Shown one piece after another: positions 20,078 to 33,000 of a stretch of DNA of 64,000 nt. The stretch's first letter is position 1, and the number at the start of each line of letters is the position of its first letter. Both the position numbers and the translations under genes were made by a program. The stretch covers positions 806,001 to 870,000 of the forward strand of contig JAGVRJ010000005.1 of the NCBI GenBank assembly GCA_019059635.1, given 5' to 3'. The notes under the pieces are model-generated. The model did not search any database and was not told the origin of the DNA. It saw nothing but the letters and a program-made list of their open reading frames with translations. Origin of the DNA: Proales similis. Lineage: Eukaryota > Rotifera > Eurotatoria > Ploima > Proalidae.

Positions 20078-21748
20078 TTAAATCTGACTAATCGATAAAC
20101 TGGCTTGACATGTAATGAGAACTAGCGGAAGTTCGCCCTGTTCGTTAGGCCGACTGTATTCGACAATTGCACGAAAGCAGTCTGTGCTTGTCTCGATCGG
20201 CTCGAGCTTGGTCGCCTTACTGTTGCACGGCTTTTTTATATAAAAGAGACGCTCGACGCTCACGTTGAACTCGCCGTTCAAATCTTCAATTGATTGCGTG
20301 CAGTCGAGCCTTCTTTTCACGTAATTGTTCATAAATGCTTTCAGTTTGCGTTCGAACTCTTTCTTGAGCGCGTTCACGTCGCCAAAGTTGAACTGTTCAA
20401 CAATTAAAAAATTGTTCAGCTTGAGCTCGTCGAAAATGAGCGAGAAGACGAGAAAGCAGTTGCGATTGAATGACTCGTTGCCGCCCGACAGCTCGCTGCC
20501 TTCGTCAAGCTGCGAGTATTTGGCGAATGAGAAATTGTCAAACACACTCGACAAGACTGTCTGGGTTAGATTCTCGTCTGATGACGACGAAGATGACGCA
20601 CTTGAATCGAACATAGACGGATACATGTATTTGAGTTTAATTGAAAATTCGCGCGTCATGGTGTCGATTTTGGCGACGTTCGCCGCCCCCTTGGCCCCTG
20701 GCCTCAATGTGGCAAGTGCGTTTTTAACCAACTTGAGCACATAATTCTTGCTGTTTGTTCTGTTGAGCATTTGATGAGCATTTACGGCTGGCGTGTCAAT
20801 GGCGATCGAGGCGTCCATTGGTTCATCGTCGCGACTCAACTTTGCCATTTGACCTGACTCGGGACTTGAACGCTGCTCAATGGAGTCGCGCTCGCTTACT
20901 GAGCGACTATAAATCGATCTCAGGTTGGATGTGCTGCTCAGTTGACTTAACTCGGACCAGAAGCCGCTCGGCGAATGATGCTGTTGATCAAGCGAACGAT
21001 TGCCGTTCATCAAACGCTCGACACCATTCACGGAGCTAGTCATCGGCAACGCCATCATCTGCGACAAGAGGTCGAACATTTTATTTCGCTGTTCAATGAA
21101 GTGTTCGTCGATCAGCTGAAGCAGCTCGTGAATGCCAAGCGTTTGAGCAGTTAAATACAATAGCTGTGGATTGGTGACTTGAGAAAAGTCCGCCTCTCCA
21201 CCACCGGAGTAGATGAAGTTCAAGCAGAACCTGAACGACTCATAGTCTTTTATCTCGCTGAGTATGACCACTGTTCCCGGAAGAGCTTTGTTCTCTTGCC
21301 GATCCAAATACTCGGCCTGGCGGATTTTCTCGTGCAAAAACGAGGACGCGCTGGCCACAATGATTTTGTGTGCTTTTAGCACTTGTCCTTGGGCGAGAAC
21401 CATGTACAAATCGGCAGGGATGAGAAGCGAGTTTTGGCTCAGGCTGAGGAAAAATCTTTCGATAAATGTCGATCGGCGATCGCTTGCTCGGCTGGGACGC
21501 GATAGAGACTCACTGCTGCCGTCTGTTTCAAAGTTGGTCGGCAGCATGCACGAGTTTTGAAACTGCTTGGGAGGCGACGATGAGGCTGAAAGGGCCGAGT
21601 CGAGCGATGCCGAGAAATGCTCCGAGCGAAGCGATTTCAAAAATTTGCGACCTTTACTCAGCCGCACTGTTTGGTGTAGAAGTCGTTCATCTCGAGCGAG
21701 CTCACTGTCCCGTCGCTTTTGGCTCACAGTTTCTTCGCCTTTTTCCAT
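20078..21748 (-). CDS. BTB/POZ-domain protein of unknown family
   Basis: A single-exon protein of 556 residues. A BTB/POZ domain lies at about residues 110-215: ADLYMVLAQGQVLKAHKIIVASASSFLHEKI, then VVILSEIKDYESFRFCLNFIYSGGGEADF and LLYLTAQTLGIHELLQLIDEHF, with the conserved D..H.. core and the usual helix order. BTB domains dimerise and often bring substrates to Cullin-3 ubiquitin ligases. No Kelch, BACK, zinc finger or MATH domain is seen. The N terminus is basic and serine rich. The C-terminal 200 residues (FNRNCFLVFSLIFDELKLNNFLIVEQFNFGDVNALKKEF onward) look folded but unfamiliar, and contain a serine run and the ending QASLSISQI. The start is the only sensible ATG. Invertebrate BTB proteins often diverge this way, so a named orthologue may not exist. 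Confidence 0.8.
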   Translation of the reverse strand: MEKGEETVSQKRRDSELARDERLLHQTVRLSKGRKFLKSLRSEHFSASLDSALSASSSPPKQFQNSCMLPTNFETDGSSESLSRPSRASDRRSTFIERFFLSLSQNSLLIPADLYMVLAQGQVLKAHKIIVASASSFLHEKIRQAEYLDRQENKALPGTVVILSEIKDYESFRFCLNFIYSGGGEADFSQVTNPQLLYLTAQTLGIHELLQLIDEHFIEQRNKMFDLLSQMMALPMTSSVNGVERLMNGNRSLDQQHHSPSGFWSELSQLSSTSNLRSIYSRSVSERDSIEQRSSPESGQMAKLSRDDEPMDASIAIDTPAVNAHQMLNRTNSKNYVLKLVKNALATLRPGAKGAANVAKIDTMTREFSIKLKYMYPSMFDSSASSSSSSDENLTQTVLSSVFDNFSFAKYSQLDEGSELSGGNESFNRNCFLVFSLIFDELKLNNFLIVEQFNFGDVNALKKEFERKLKAFMNNYVKRRLDCTQSIEDLNGEFNVSVERLFYIKKPCNSKATKLEPIETSTDCFRAIVEYSRPNEQGELPLVLITCQASLSISQI

Positions 21749-23212
21749 GTTTTTCTTGACGCGAAACGTTCAGCAGCCGAGCATTATCTAAAGCAGTCCT
21801 CCAGCGCGTTTTTGAAAATATAATTGCAAATTCAAGAGAGCGGTAGGTAGGATATGGCGTGCTGCTTTAGCCGACGACAAAACCTCAGACTGTCGCGTCG
21901 CTTTAGGGAAAATAATTTTAGTGTGTGTTCGTGTGTGTGTGTGTGTGTGTGTGACAGGGAGAGAGAAGGAGAGCGTTTCAGTAAACATTGGCTTTATCGC
22001 AACACCTCATCGCCTTGAAACGGCATTTACTTAATAAACACACGCAGCCACAATGAACCAGCGTTCGTCGAAACATGAGTAAAGACCTCTCAAGCTGCTT
22101 TAGGCAGCCGATATGCGCCGCACTCGACAAAACAGGCTGACGAAGTGTGGTGACGTATGAGTCGAAATCATAATGTCAGACAGGAGCGTTTTTTTTTTCA
22201 TAACTGCTCCTAAATAGCGTCGCGCTAATGAGCTACCCCGCCCGGATTTGCGACATATTTGAGGCTGTACAAGGTAGCGAATCATCACCAAGGAAGAAAT
22301 CAATTAGGCATTTGGACTGAAATGTTGGGCTTGAAAATTTTCCAGTCGAGCGCTCCCCGCTGGTGCTGGTAATTCTCCTATCGGTCTGGCTTAATTCGCA
22401 AGACGCACAAGAGCGCACGAGGAGAAAAGGAAGAGTTCGAACAGAGAATTGCACACAAATGGCGTCACAGGCGTGAATAGCGGAAAGCAAATTTGCAAAT
22501 GCTTCAAATTAGAGGCAAAAATTATTTTTAATGTGGCTGCTACTGAGTGTCAGAGAGCATCCGACATTCTAAGAGGCTTAGAGCCTCGTTCGCTACTTGG
22601 CAATGCCGTTTTGTTTTTCAAAACGAGCAACGCCTCATAAACAAAGAGAATATTGAAAACATACGTACACACACCACATAGACACTCAGTGAGACACTTT
22701 GAACTTATGCAAGTTCTTTCGTAATGCAGCCTTATCTTGAATTTTTATCATTCAAGCAAGAATATTCGCTTTGACGAGTCTTAATATAGAACATTTAGCT
22801 AGTAAGGTGCGCAGCGCTCGAGTGGAAACAATCAACTCTGTCAGAGACTGGAGCGAGGCGTTGCGGTCTAATCTCTGAGCAGAGCGCCAAAATGTGCCCA
22901 AGACGTTTTTAAATCTGCTTTAACGTAGGCTGCACGAAAAGAGCGAAATTTGACAAGTGTCAAGCAAACGAGTTCGTTTCTTGTGTTACATGTTTCTTTC
23001 GACAGACACAAATTTAGGTGCTTCATGTGAAACGTATTCACTTGAGACGCGTCTGAAGGTGAGTGTGCGCACCGCGACTTGCATTCAAATGGAGTCATTT
23101 TCACTCTATTATCGTGTCCTATTTTATCCGATTCGCACTCTCTCGCTCTCTACTGTACTGTACATAATTGCGCTTTCACTTCACTCTTTCTCATTGTAAG
23201 TATACATTACTA
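21749..23212. other. 1.46 kb divergent intergenic region (BTB protein/HDAC8)
   Basis: No gene is supported here. It holds a GT repeat (21931-21952) and several short frames that look like chance. Any first exon of either neighbour is not evident, so it is probably the shared regulatory region. Confidence 0.45.
21931..21952 (+). repeat. (GT)n microsatellite
   Basis: Eleven perfect GT units, preceded by an interrupted run from 21921. Similar short GT or CA tracts occur at 30292-30310, 31129-31149, 32530-32544, 32047-32080 and 56293-56311, all in gene-free DNA. Confidence 0.95.
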
Positions 23213-24894
23213 ATGAATTCAAATCGAGTAGCACTGATCTACTCGCAGCAATTGCTCAATGAGCTGGATAAGGTCTCAAAATACAAAGGAAGAGTAGGTT
23301 TTCAATTTTCAAACCAGCCAATGTTCAGACTCGGCTAAGACGTAAAACGAAGGCGTCTTTGGTGTTTGAGCTTCTCAAAGCTTACGGATTGTTAAATGAA
23401 CTCGAGTAAGATAATTGGGCGAAAATTATCGATTGCAAGCACATAACCTTAAGAGTCGAAAAAAAATCCTCTGAATCCGATCAGGATTTTTCCGGCTGAG
23501 GCAGCGACACTGAGAGATTTGGGCAAATTTCACTCGTCACGCTACGTTCAGTTCATAAAAGAGTGCGGCCGTGTTGGTGATGAGGAAAAGCTAGACGAGG
23601 ACGATTGTCTTGAATTCGGAATCGGTCTGTCATGAATAAGAAGGCATAATCATGCTTTCGCAAGTTCTAAACCCGTTCTTTCATTGAAACGATCAGGCTA
23701 CGACTGCGAGTTTGTGGAGAATCTGGACGAATTCTGCTGCACAATTGCAGGCAGCTCGATAAAAGCGGCTCGATTAATAAACCAAGGCGCACACCAGTGT
23801 GTGATTAACTGGTTCGGCGGATGGCATCATGCTCGAAGGTAAAGCAACAGCCTTGGGAGAATTTGTATTGAAATCGGATTTGTGATTGAAAAAAAAAATA
23901 GAGAAAAGGCGAGCGGTTTCTGCTATGTAAACGACATAGTGCTGTGTATTTTGGAGCTGAGAAACAGATTTGATCGGGTTCTATACATTGACCTCGATCA
24001 GCATCACGGCGACGGTGAGAATCAATTTGATGGATTTTTATTGAATTTTTTTTTTCCACTCGACGAGAGACTGCGCGTTCTTATCAATGTTTCCTCTTGT
24101 ATTAATATTAGGAGTGCAGGCGGCATTCGAGACGACAGATCGAGTGATGACGGTTTCAATTCATAAATGGCAGCCAGGCTTCTTTCCCGGTAGGCGTCAA
24201 TATTTCGAGAGGCTACGTAGACTAAGATTGATTTCTTCGTTTTCAGGTTCGGGTGGGACGGATGAAATAGGAAGAAGCAAAGGCCTTTATTACTCAGTTA
24301 ATGTTCCTCTTCAGAGTGGGATCGATGACGTCACATATTCGAGCATCTTTGACAAGTAAAATCTTGCACGCACGACCAGCGACGCAATTGACGCCTTCAC
24401 TCAACGTCATCAATCAAAGCTTATTCACCACAATTGTGCGCACCTTCCAGCCGGATGTAATTGTTACGCAATGCGGTGCGGACGCACTAGCCGGAGACCC
24501 GATCGACCCGCACAGCAGCTTCAATTTGACACAAGACGCTTATCTTCACTGCATTGAGCGAATTTCACAACAACAGCTTCCGCTCATAATATTAGGTGGG
24601 GGTATGTATTTTGGTCGCTATTCTCCCGCTATTGGCATTTAAACCAGATCGACAACAGGTGGCTATCATTTCGCCAACACAGCTCGTCTGTGGTGTCAAA
24701 TAACTGCTGCGCTGTGCCAAAAGACCTTGGCCGAAGATATACCCGAGCACGAGAATTTCCTTAGTTTTGGCCCAGACTACGAGCTTAAGATTAGCCCGGG
24801 TCGATGTCGTAATAACAACTCGAACGATTATTTGGACAAGATACAGAACGTGATCACGAACAATCTAATCAGCCTGGAAAGAACTAATCAGTGA
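23213..24894 (+). CDS. HDAC8: Class I histone deacetylase, HDAC8 type
   Basis: A zinc-dependent lysine deacetylase; HDAC8 is best known for deacetylating the cohesin subunit SMC3. It has about eight exons with introns of about 50-90 bp. Exon 1 is 23213-23293, and joining to 23353 gives [17 protein letters not shown], which fits the family better than an earlier acceptor at 23328. Catalytic parts are present: [23 protein letters not shown] (tandem histidines), [16 protein letters not shown] (zinc aspartate and histidine), [18 protein letters not shown], and [10 protein letters not shown] (second zinc aspartate). [14 protein letters not shown] carries the transition-state tyrosine. The protein ends shortly after the deacetylase domain without a long tail, as in HDAC8. 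It is about 360 residues after splicing. AATAAA is at 24953. The presence of SMC1 in the same window is coincidental as far as I can tell. Confidence 0.92.
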
Positions 24895-24952
24895 AGAGTG
24901 ACCTCTTGTGTGATAATTAAACGCGTCAATTCAATTCGCGTTCAGTCAATCG

Positions 24953-24958
24953 AATAAA
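24953..24958 (+). terminator. Poly(A) signal of HDAC8
   Basis: AATAAA 59 bases beyond the HDAC8 stop codon. The long gene-free stretch downstream of SoxC begins here. Confidence 0.7.
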
Positions 24959-24959
24959 T

Positions 24960-27757
24960 TTAATTTTTAGCAGCTTCTGATGAGAATTTCGGATGCGCGC
25001 GCTCATTCGGAGGCAATAAATGTCGAGATGTGCGAACGCATTCATCATGTTCCCAATAATAATGACCATAATCGCGCCACACTAGGGCAATAGGCAAAAG
25101 TCGAAATGGCGAAAAGGAGGCGATGCGTGTCCGTGCTCAAATTGCAGTCAAATGTGCGAAAAAGTCGAGTGAGAAGCGGCCAGACCAATGGGATATGCAA
25201 ATGAGAAATAGATTTGATTACGAGATAAGCAATCGCCTGGGTGTGCATCTGGACGTGAAGGCCATTAATCATGCAGGAAGTCTGGCTTATCTGAATGGCG
25301 GGCGGGCGGGTGTCGACGGCGGGCAAAAGTCGTAAAACAAATGAACGCAATTGACGAACGCGATGATCACGAGGTCCAAAGCGGCGGCGGCGGCGGGGGG
25401 CAGAAGTGTGATCTTCATCACTAGCGCAGTCGAAATTGATTAAATGGCGCTCGATTAGATAGGGCCTAACAAGAATGGCATTCAAGAGGAGTCGAGTGAT
25501 GCTTGATCGAACGCTTTTCTCATCGCTGTCAATAATCTTAATTTGTTATCGAGGCGAAGAAATCTTATCGACTAATGCCCATTGTTGTTCCAAGTGCATC
25601 AAATAGTTCGTGACCACCACAAGGACGCAAAACGTCAGTTTGTGCGTCATTGAGAATTTGATGCCTTCCGGATGGCGGCTCTCACAGTCGCTGTTTAAGA
25701 TGCACTGAATCCAAATTGCTTTTAATTGCTGCGGAAGCTGATTAAGGCTACAAACGCGTATAAATGCAGACCGCACGAAATGTGCACGCGCGCCTGCTTT
25801 GTATGTGATTGGCGTCACACGGTCCGAGTTGGATTAGTATTTGAAGAAATGAGAGCCGCTCAGGTGGATAGAGCGGTGAAGCCAATTAGACGCCGCTTGA
25901 TTAGAAACATAGCATGCAGTAAATATTTGCGCAAGGCTCGCTTTCATCTCAGCCTAATGCCAAATTCAACTCGGCCTAATGCTTGACTCCTTTAGCTCAA
26001 CACGAAACGTCCTCGCCGTACTCTTGTTAAGCTGTTTCTTTTCAAGTCGGCAAACGAAGAAAGCCCTGGCCCCCTCCCCTTTTCACTGTCGGCCAAAATA
26101 ATGACCTCTCTGTGCTCGGGCCAAATTTTAAAAACGATGCGAAATACGAGTGCTCGTAATTGATGCGTTTTGAACGGGATCGATCGAATGGCAAGGCTGG
26201 GAGGAGTTGGACTTGATTGAGAAACGAGCGGATCTGGGCCTTTCGGGATGCTTTTCACATTTTCTCCTTGGGTTAGTTACTCAACAAGGCAAATCCGATA
26301 AGCAAATGAAAATGCTAATCGTATGCACAAACACACAGGCGCGCTTGAGTCACGAATCAACAAATCAATTTTTGAAGTGGTCGGACCCGCTGCCCAAACA
26401 CTTTTATCTGATTAGTTTGCGCGTTGGATCGAATCCCATTTGAGCGACCGCTGCCGCCAGCGCCACCGACCAGGCCTCAGCCCGACTGTTTTCATTAACA
26501 CTCAAATGTCAATGCAAACAACACGCAGCACAAGCGCCAACATTCAGAACAATGCGAGCCGAATGTTGAGATAAATAAACAAACATCGAGCGAGTGATGG
26601 AGATAAGCGTTAGCTGGATTGACTTGAACAGCTGCTGCCTGTGTGTGAGTTGGCCGCTCGGGTGTGAAGACACGTCGGTTCGCCCGGCTTAGGGGTCTTT
26701 GTTTCTTCTTCTTCTCTTGATCATCGTGCTCATGATTGCACACACGCCCACTTGGCGAGAGATGAGGCCCAAATCGACGTTCACACGCACGCACTCTCTC
26801 TTCCTCTCTCGCATACACAATCGTACACAAACACACTCGGACTTCACCATGGGGCGCACATTAATTCCACTCAAATATTTCCTCATGTGTGCGAACGTAA
26901 TTTGGACAGCTCTAATGAATTCAGGCCCCCACTTGAGGCAACTATTCGGCCATTAAAGGCCATTAAAGGTGGCTCCGATCGCCCTTGGTAACCATTTCAT
27001 TTGACACGCCTGAGAGACGCCCGGGGCGGCTCAAATTACACTACGTGCCGTGCCGTTCCGGCAAACAAAAACAAAATGAAGTAATAAAAATGAAAGAAAG
27101 CCAACACGGACTGGCTTGATCGCCGCTCTAAATCTCAAGTGCCCGATAATATAAAAAAAGAAATGCTTGCCGCCGAATGCTTTCTTTCATGCAGGCCGAA
27201 CCGTGTCATTAGCGAGAAGGGCGAGAAATTTGTTGCACAAACGAACGTGTCACATGTTTTTCTAGTTTATTACGCTTTGAGAGTCCAAGCGCTTGCTCGA
27301 GCACTTGTTCAATCACGTTTGTAGAGTATTTTTACAATTTTAATACCAGACAGAATGTTCTAGTCTCGATAGCGCGAAAAAAATCAAGTTGCTTGTCATT
27401 GGGAGGCGATCTTGTTGTTGTTGTTGACTGCTTTACGATGAGAGTAGAACAGGATCACGAATAATAAATAAATAATTTTTGCATTTTTGTTGTTTAATTG
27501 AAAAGAAACGAGCATCGCTGTGTTTAATGAAAAAATGAAAACGAAAATACCAAGAGGGAGAAGGACAGAAGAAAGGAGGCAAGAATATAGAAAAGGAGAA
27601 GATTAGTTAGATAGAGGCGAAACAAATGAGCCGAATTAGATTGCACGAGTTGAATGAGGAGTTTGCGATCGCCGATGAACGAACGGGCTCAAAAAGCGCT
27701 CTGCAATGCTCTCATTCTTTTAAAAATACTATTGAACACTTTAGGTTGAGGCAAGTG
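24960..27757. other. 2.8 kb gene-free region 3' of SoxC
   Basis: No believable exon is seen on either strand; open frames are short, overlap one another and lack domain features. The sequence has many ATTAA/TAAT cores, a tandem GGCCATTAAA GGCCATTAAA pair near 26948-26967, and GC-rich islands (around 25375-25400). It most likely contains the SoxC 3' UTR near its right end and regulatory DNA elsewhere. Confidence 0.5.
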
Positions 27758-30061
27758 TCAGTTGGTGAGCAGATTCGGCAAATAATCGTTGAGAAGCGGC
27801 GACTCGCACGAGTCAAACAGAAACGAGGGCGACTCATTGAACAGATCTAGGTAGTTGTCGTTTACTGTTAAGTTATCGATCAGATCCATCGGCTCGCCAC
27901 AATGATTCGCACTATTTACACATTCATTCAATATTTGCGCGTGTGACACGTTTATGAAATTGATGGGCTCGCTCTTGACCGGACTTGGCTTCGCCTCCAC
28001 TTCATTCTTACACAACTTGGTTGAAGCAGTGCTGGCCTTCCAGTCAAAGCTAAAATCGACACTCTCCTCGTAGTTGATGCTCTTTTTGCTGGCTGCCGGC
28101 GTTTGCAGCTCGCCAATCAACTCTGACAGAGTCTGATTGCTTAGCTGATTGAGCACATTTGTCTTTTGCTGGCCATTTTGACTCAGCACGGCAATCGAAT
28201 AAGGCCTAGACGAATTGTTGGCGGACGCGGTCACGGTTACTGGTATCAGGTGAATCACTTGGCCGTTTTGCAGCCGTTTTACTTGAGGAGTCCTGCTCTT
28301 TGCCACTCTGGCCAGTTTCTTCTCGCCCTGAACGGGCACCAGGCGCAGCGAAGTGACACTGGTCGGAAGCGAGCGGCTCGTTTTCACTTTTACCGGCTTG
28401 ACGGGGCTGTGCGGAGAGATGGTGAAGCTTGGAACCGGATGAGCAAAACTGTGCGACATTTCGGTCTCGTTTAGCTGGTTTGCGTGTCCCATGTCGGCGG
28501 GCGAGTCGGCCGGCGTGATGGCTATCGAAGAATGGCTCGATGCCGCCATTACTACTGACTTGGCCTGAACGGGCGTCGCTGCGGGCTGAGTCTGAACTAC
28601 GTTCGGCTTGTACGGGTTGATGGCGATCAGTTGAATCGGCTTCACATTCGCCAAATTGATCACGTTCGGACTGGAGGCGGCCTTCATGAGCAAGTTTCGC
28701 TGCTCGTTGAGCAGTTGACTGACTTTGGCCGGCTTGCTCGACGTGGTCTTGGTTATACGAGGCACTTTAACCTCTTTTATTAGCCTAAGAGGCCGCACGC
28801 TCGGCGGTTGGCTCAGCAGCAAGTTTCTGATCGATTGATCGTTCACTTTGAATCGATTTACTGTGCTGGTCTCTGGTGGCGTGAGTGCCATTGACGAAAT
28901 CTTTATCACTTGCGGCAGCGCTTGCTGCTGCGGATGCGACGAAATCGACTTTGGCTGGATCTGAATGAGTTTGCCGTTCTGCTGCTGCTGCGGGCCGTTG
29001 GCTTTGAGACTAATTATGGAGTTTTTCACTGTTGGCTGAGAAGCAAGAGAAGACGACTGAGTCGGCGCAACGGCTGCTGATGTGCTGGCAGAGGGAAACA
29101 GGGGCTCGTTCATAATGGTCGAGTTGAATAGAGCGTTCATGTCAAGATTGATTTTTTCGCTGGCCTGGCCACCGTCTTCAGCGCCGAGCAAATTGGACAG
29201 TCTGCTCGAAATTTGCGCTGTCGAGTGGACTAGGGGATTTGCGTCCGCCATACTGCCGTTCATGCTGCTCGCTCTTGAGTCTGATTCGAAGCTCTCACTG
29301 CTGCGTTTACTCTTCTTACGAGGCCTGTATTTATAATCCGGATATTCTTTAAGATGCAGCTGCCTTAGTCGCTCAGCCTCGGCCACATATGGCTTGCGCG
29401 CTTCATCGTCCAGCATCTTCCACCTAGCGCCTAGTAACTTGCTTATTTCGGCGTTGTGAATCTCGGGCGTGCTCTCGCTGATTCGTTTTCGCTCGATCTG
29501 AGACCAGACCATGAATGCGTTCATAGGTCGCTTGATATGCCCTTGAGAGAGAGAATGGCGCTTGTTTTGAATTGCGTCGCTGTAGGGCGTGCGCGATGAG
29601 GGGTCCACTTTTATTGAGACGAACTGACCGCCACCGCCGCACGACGAGGCGGTGGTATCGCTGCTCGTCTCGTCATGGAACAGCATATCATTCAGATTCA
29701 TGCCGTCGGAGAAGCTCGAGTGAGTGGATGCGGTCGATGATAGACGCCTGCTTCGCTTTTGGCTGCACACCGAACCGCCTTGACTACAAGCGTCTGCATA
29801 ACTCTGCTCGCCTTGGTTCGATACGTTGCTGACCGGCGTCGGCAGCGAGTCAAACTCGAGCGCATTCGGCGACTGCTCAAGCTGCTTGAACAGAATATCG
29901 AACTTGCTCGATTCAAATACGCAGTCGCCCTTGAGCGTCGAGTCGAGTAAATGTTCGTTGAGAAAGTCGAAATCGTGGTCCATGTCGGCCATTCGCGCCG
30001 CCTCTTGTGCGCTATGCACATTCGCATCGGGCACATGATACGAATCCAAAGCGTTTAACAT
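27758..30061 (-). CDS. SoxC: SoxC-group HMG-box transcription factor (Sox4/11/12 type)
   Basis: A DNA-binding activator of neural and mesenchymal differentiation in bilaterians. It is a single exon of 767 residues, longer than vertebrate Sox4/11 (about 440-475). The HMG box is at residues 175-253: [62 protein letters not shown]. The WSQIERKRI and the [10 protein letters not shown] end are hallmarks of group C. The long middle is Ser/Gln/Pro rich (disordered). The C terminus has an acidic, hydrophobic activation-like segment, including [14 protein letters not shown] and the end [19 protein letters not shown], in the place of the SoxC transactivation domain. The gene sits alone between two gene-free tracts of almost 3 kb. 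SoxC assignment is firm at group level. Confidence 0.95.
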   Translation of the reverse strand: MLNALDSYHVPDANVHSAQEAARMADMDHDFDFLNEHLLDSTLKGDCVFESSKFDILFKQLEQSPNALEFDSLPTPVSNVSNQGEQSYADACSQGGSVCSQKRSRRLSSTASTHSSFSDGMNLNDMLFHDETSSDTTASSCGGGGQFVSIKVDPSSRTPYSDAIQNKRHSLSQGHIKRPMNAFMVWSQIERKRISESTPEIHNAEISKLLGARWKMLDDEARKPYVAEAERLRQLHLKEYPDYKYRPRKKSKRSSESFESDSRASSMNGSMADANPLVHSTAQISSRLSNLLGAEDGGQASEKINLDMNALFNSTIMNEPLFPSASTSAAVAPTQSSSLASQPTVKNSIISLKANGPQQQQNGKLIQIQPKSISSHPQQQALPQVIKISSMALTPPETSTVNRFKVNDQSIRNLLLSQPPSVRPLRLIKEVKVPRITKTTSSKPAKVSQLLNEQRNLLMKAASSPNVINLANVKPIQLIAINPYKPNVVQTQPAATPVQAKSVVMAASSHSSIAITPADSPADMGHANQLNETEMSHSFAHPVPSFTISPHSPVKPVKVKTSRSLPTSVTSLRLVPVQGEKKLARVAKSRTPQVKRLQNGQVIHLIPVTVTASANNSSRPYSIAVLSQNGQQKTNVLNQLSNQTLSELIGELQTPAASKKSINYEESVDFSFDWKASTASTKLCKNEVEAKPSPVKSEPINFINVSHAQILNECVNSANHCGEPMDLIDNLTVNDNYLDLFNESPSFLFDSCESPLLNDYLPNLLTN

Positions 30062-33000
30062 GGCGCCGGCTTTCTACTTTGCTAAACCATAGGTCGCAAA
30101 TCTACAACTCAAACTAGAAGAAAATATAAGTCCTTGCTCAAACGAACGATGCTTGTGTTTGTGTGTTTTCGCTCTGAACTAAATGAACGCGGCCAGAAGG
30201 AGGCAGGTCGTCAAAGAGACGCGCACTCAATGGTCGATATCGCGCGAGTTAACGATCAGAAGGGAAACTGCGTAGTTCGGACCGATGATGAGTGTGTGTG
30301 TGTGTGTGCGCAGTGGCGGTGGCGGCTGCGGCGGGTATTGTGGGCAACAACGAATAAGGGCCGCGGGCCAGCGAGGAAGCCAGTCGAGTGCGAAGTTTTG
30401 AAGGACGAGCCAATGAGATCGCACGAGAAATAAATGAGGAAACGAAGGAATAATAATAATAATATTTGGAAATAAAATATAAATAGCTTTTGTCGGTTGG
30501 ACAGGGCCTGGCGATCGGAAATCAATCTGATCGATAACGAACCCTCGTCGAACAGGCAACACCAGTGGAGCCGCAAACAACTACAATAACAACAATAAGA
30601 TGAATGTATTAGAATGTAGAGAAGAATCGAAGCCGAGCGGGCTAGAAGCAGAGTGGCGTAGGCGAATACAGATGTGCCTTTTACGCTCGATCGCGTCAAT
30701 CTTATCTCTCGCGTTTTATTTTTGGCGCCCGGTGTTGTAGATGCTGCGATGATTCATTTGAGCGAAGGTGCGATAGCCCTTCGAGATTTGGCTGTGGCCT
30801 CGGCTTAATGCCAATCCTGCAATTAATTAATGACACCACGGCACGTATCGGTTCGCTCCTCTCTCTCTCTGGCTCTTTAATTAAAACCGAATGTTCGAGC
30901 AAACATGAACATGAAAACGATAAACGATGGCGCCGAAGGCCCATTAGCCCCTGCGTGAACCGTCAAGCGGGTTGGAGCGTGTTGGATTACCAAACGTTGA
31001 TTGCGACGGGCGCCTCTCATCCAAGTGTCATTGTGTATGCCATGCATCTGCTTTTTTTCGAGCATGTACTTGAAATCGAATAGCCACAGCGGCTGGATTA
31101 TTGGGAGGCAAACGAAGAGGGGGGGATCGTGTGTGTGTGTGTGTGTGTGCGTGCGTGAGTAAGCGAGTGAGTGCACGCTCGTTTCTTACTAAGTTTACAT
31201 TAAGGCTCGGTGTGTCCGCGGCGGGTTTGCTTAACGTGCAGGTGTTAGAATGTGTTTGGCCATACCAAATGACGCGTTACATAATTGTGACCGGACGCTT
31301 GACGCTCCACATTCAAGCAGCTAATTATTTGTTTTAGTAAACGCGTCCGATGCGGTGGCGGAGGGGGGCAGAGTGGGCAGTGTCGACGTTCGTGAATTGT
31401 TTTTAATGGGCAGCAAGCTGCGGAGATAAACACAATTGGCCTCGCGAGGCGGCTTTACGCTAGCAATCGACATGTTTGCACATTATTTAATAAATCGTTT
31501 ACACAGAGCTTACTCGCGATTAGAATTTAATACGATTCATCATCGTCGATCTATTCACAAAGCCGAATGACAATTTAATTGGCATGTGGACCATGCAATG
31601 CCGAACGCTTGCTAATTGAAAAAGAAGTATAAAACCGAATAAACGAGCGAGCGAGCCAAGCAGCCAAATCGAGAGAGAGAGAGAGAGAGAATAGGTCGGA
31701 GAGACGTAAAAGAAAAGCGAAATGATTAGAAAAGTGTTTCACGCACGAGACGAGATGAAAGAAAACAATTGGAGAGATTGCGATCGGCCGCTTGCGAACA
31801 TGTCCATGAAACTTGAGTCCCTTGTCTAAGATTAAGCAGCGATTTATGTTTTCTCAGAGATTAGCCACTTTTTCAAGAGATTAAATTTGCCCCTCTACTC
31901 ATGTTCTTGTTTGTGCGTCTGCTCAGTCAGTGGGTGGTCCCAACGAAACCCACTCGAGCGTTTGAACAGTTTGCATCCGGCTGTCATAAACAATAATCGC
32001 ATGTTGCCTCTCTGCCGGCTGCATTCCGCTTCGTTTCTAACCAACCCAGCACACACACACAGCGCACACACACACACACAGACCATGAACACAATTGGCT
32101 CAGAGGCTCATTGAAAAGTAACTGGATCCGACGGACGGGCAATTATAAATACAAGGCTTAATGGTCCGTCTGCTCTTTACTATCGAAAATTAATTTCACA
32201 ATTTAACATTCGGACGGCCCTTGAACCATTCGAAATGTAGCGATGCGAATACCTGAGCGCGGCTCGGGCCCATTTAAATGAGATGCAATTTTTAAGGTTT
32301 GATTCACTAAATAAAAATAACAATAAAGGCAGAATATAAAAAAAAATGCCACGATGGTCATGTCTGCCGAATCCTGCAGGATGAATAGACCGCCGAGGGC
32401 TTGATTATTAATTCATAGATTAGGCCGGGTAAACAAATAAAGCCCTACGGACAGCTATTCTTGGCCCTGCCACTTAAATTAGTATGTGTATTGACGCACT
32501 CGTCCTCGGTCAGGCTCGCCTGTATCAGTTTGTGTGTGTGTGTGCGTGGTCGGTTGTGTATGTGCTCGGCTGTCGACAATGTGCATAGAAGAATAAAATG
32601 TTTCTAATTATAAGAAGCAAATTGGATTAGAATTGCTTGAATGGATGGATGGCTGGTGGCTGGCCGGCTTGCGTCGGCGAGTACATTCAGTCAGTTGGGC
32701 AAATGTTCCGATGAATGAAGATGTGGGCCAGGCAAACAATGCATTTAGTTTGAGTCTGCAAAATATTTGGTCTTGACGCTGCATGATTGAGCCTGCTGCT
32801 GTCTTCTACCCCTTCGAGAGCCCTTTCAAATAGTTCCTTTCATCGTTTCTTTAATTCATTTCTATACACGGCTCCAGCATCTCGCTTTCTCTTATTGCCC
32901 TGTTCGACCGAGTCTGATTTCGAGTTCAGGTCCAAGATCGAAAGCTTCAAGCTTGACATTCGATTTCGATAATCTAGGCCCCTTGTTTGGATAGTTGCCT

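Noticed and set aside
22957-23199. 80-codon plus-strand frame before HDAC8
   Set aside because: It lacks homology, begins without clear context and ends just before the HDAC8 start; HDAC8 exon 1 is complete without it.
23294-23328. A 35-base intron in HDAC8
   Set aside because: A TTCAG at 23328 gives a tiny intron in frame, but the acceptor at 23352 restores [11 protein letters not shown], which fits the family, so the intron is about 59 bases.
26420-26450. tRNA-like B box (GGATCGAATCCC)
   Set aside because: No matching A box or cloverleaf stem lies at the right distance. I saw no convincing tRNA elsewhere in the window.
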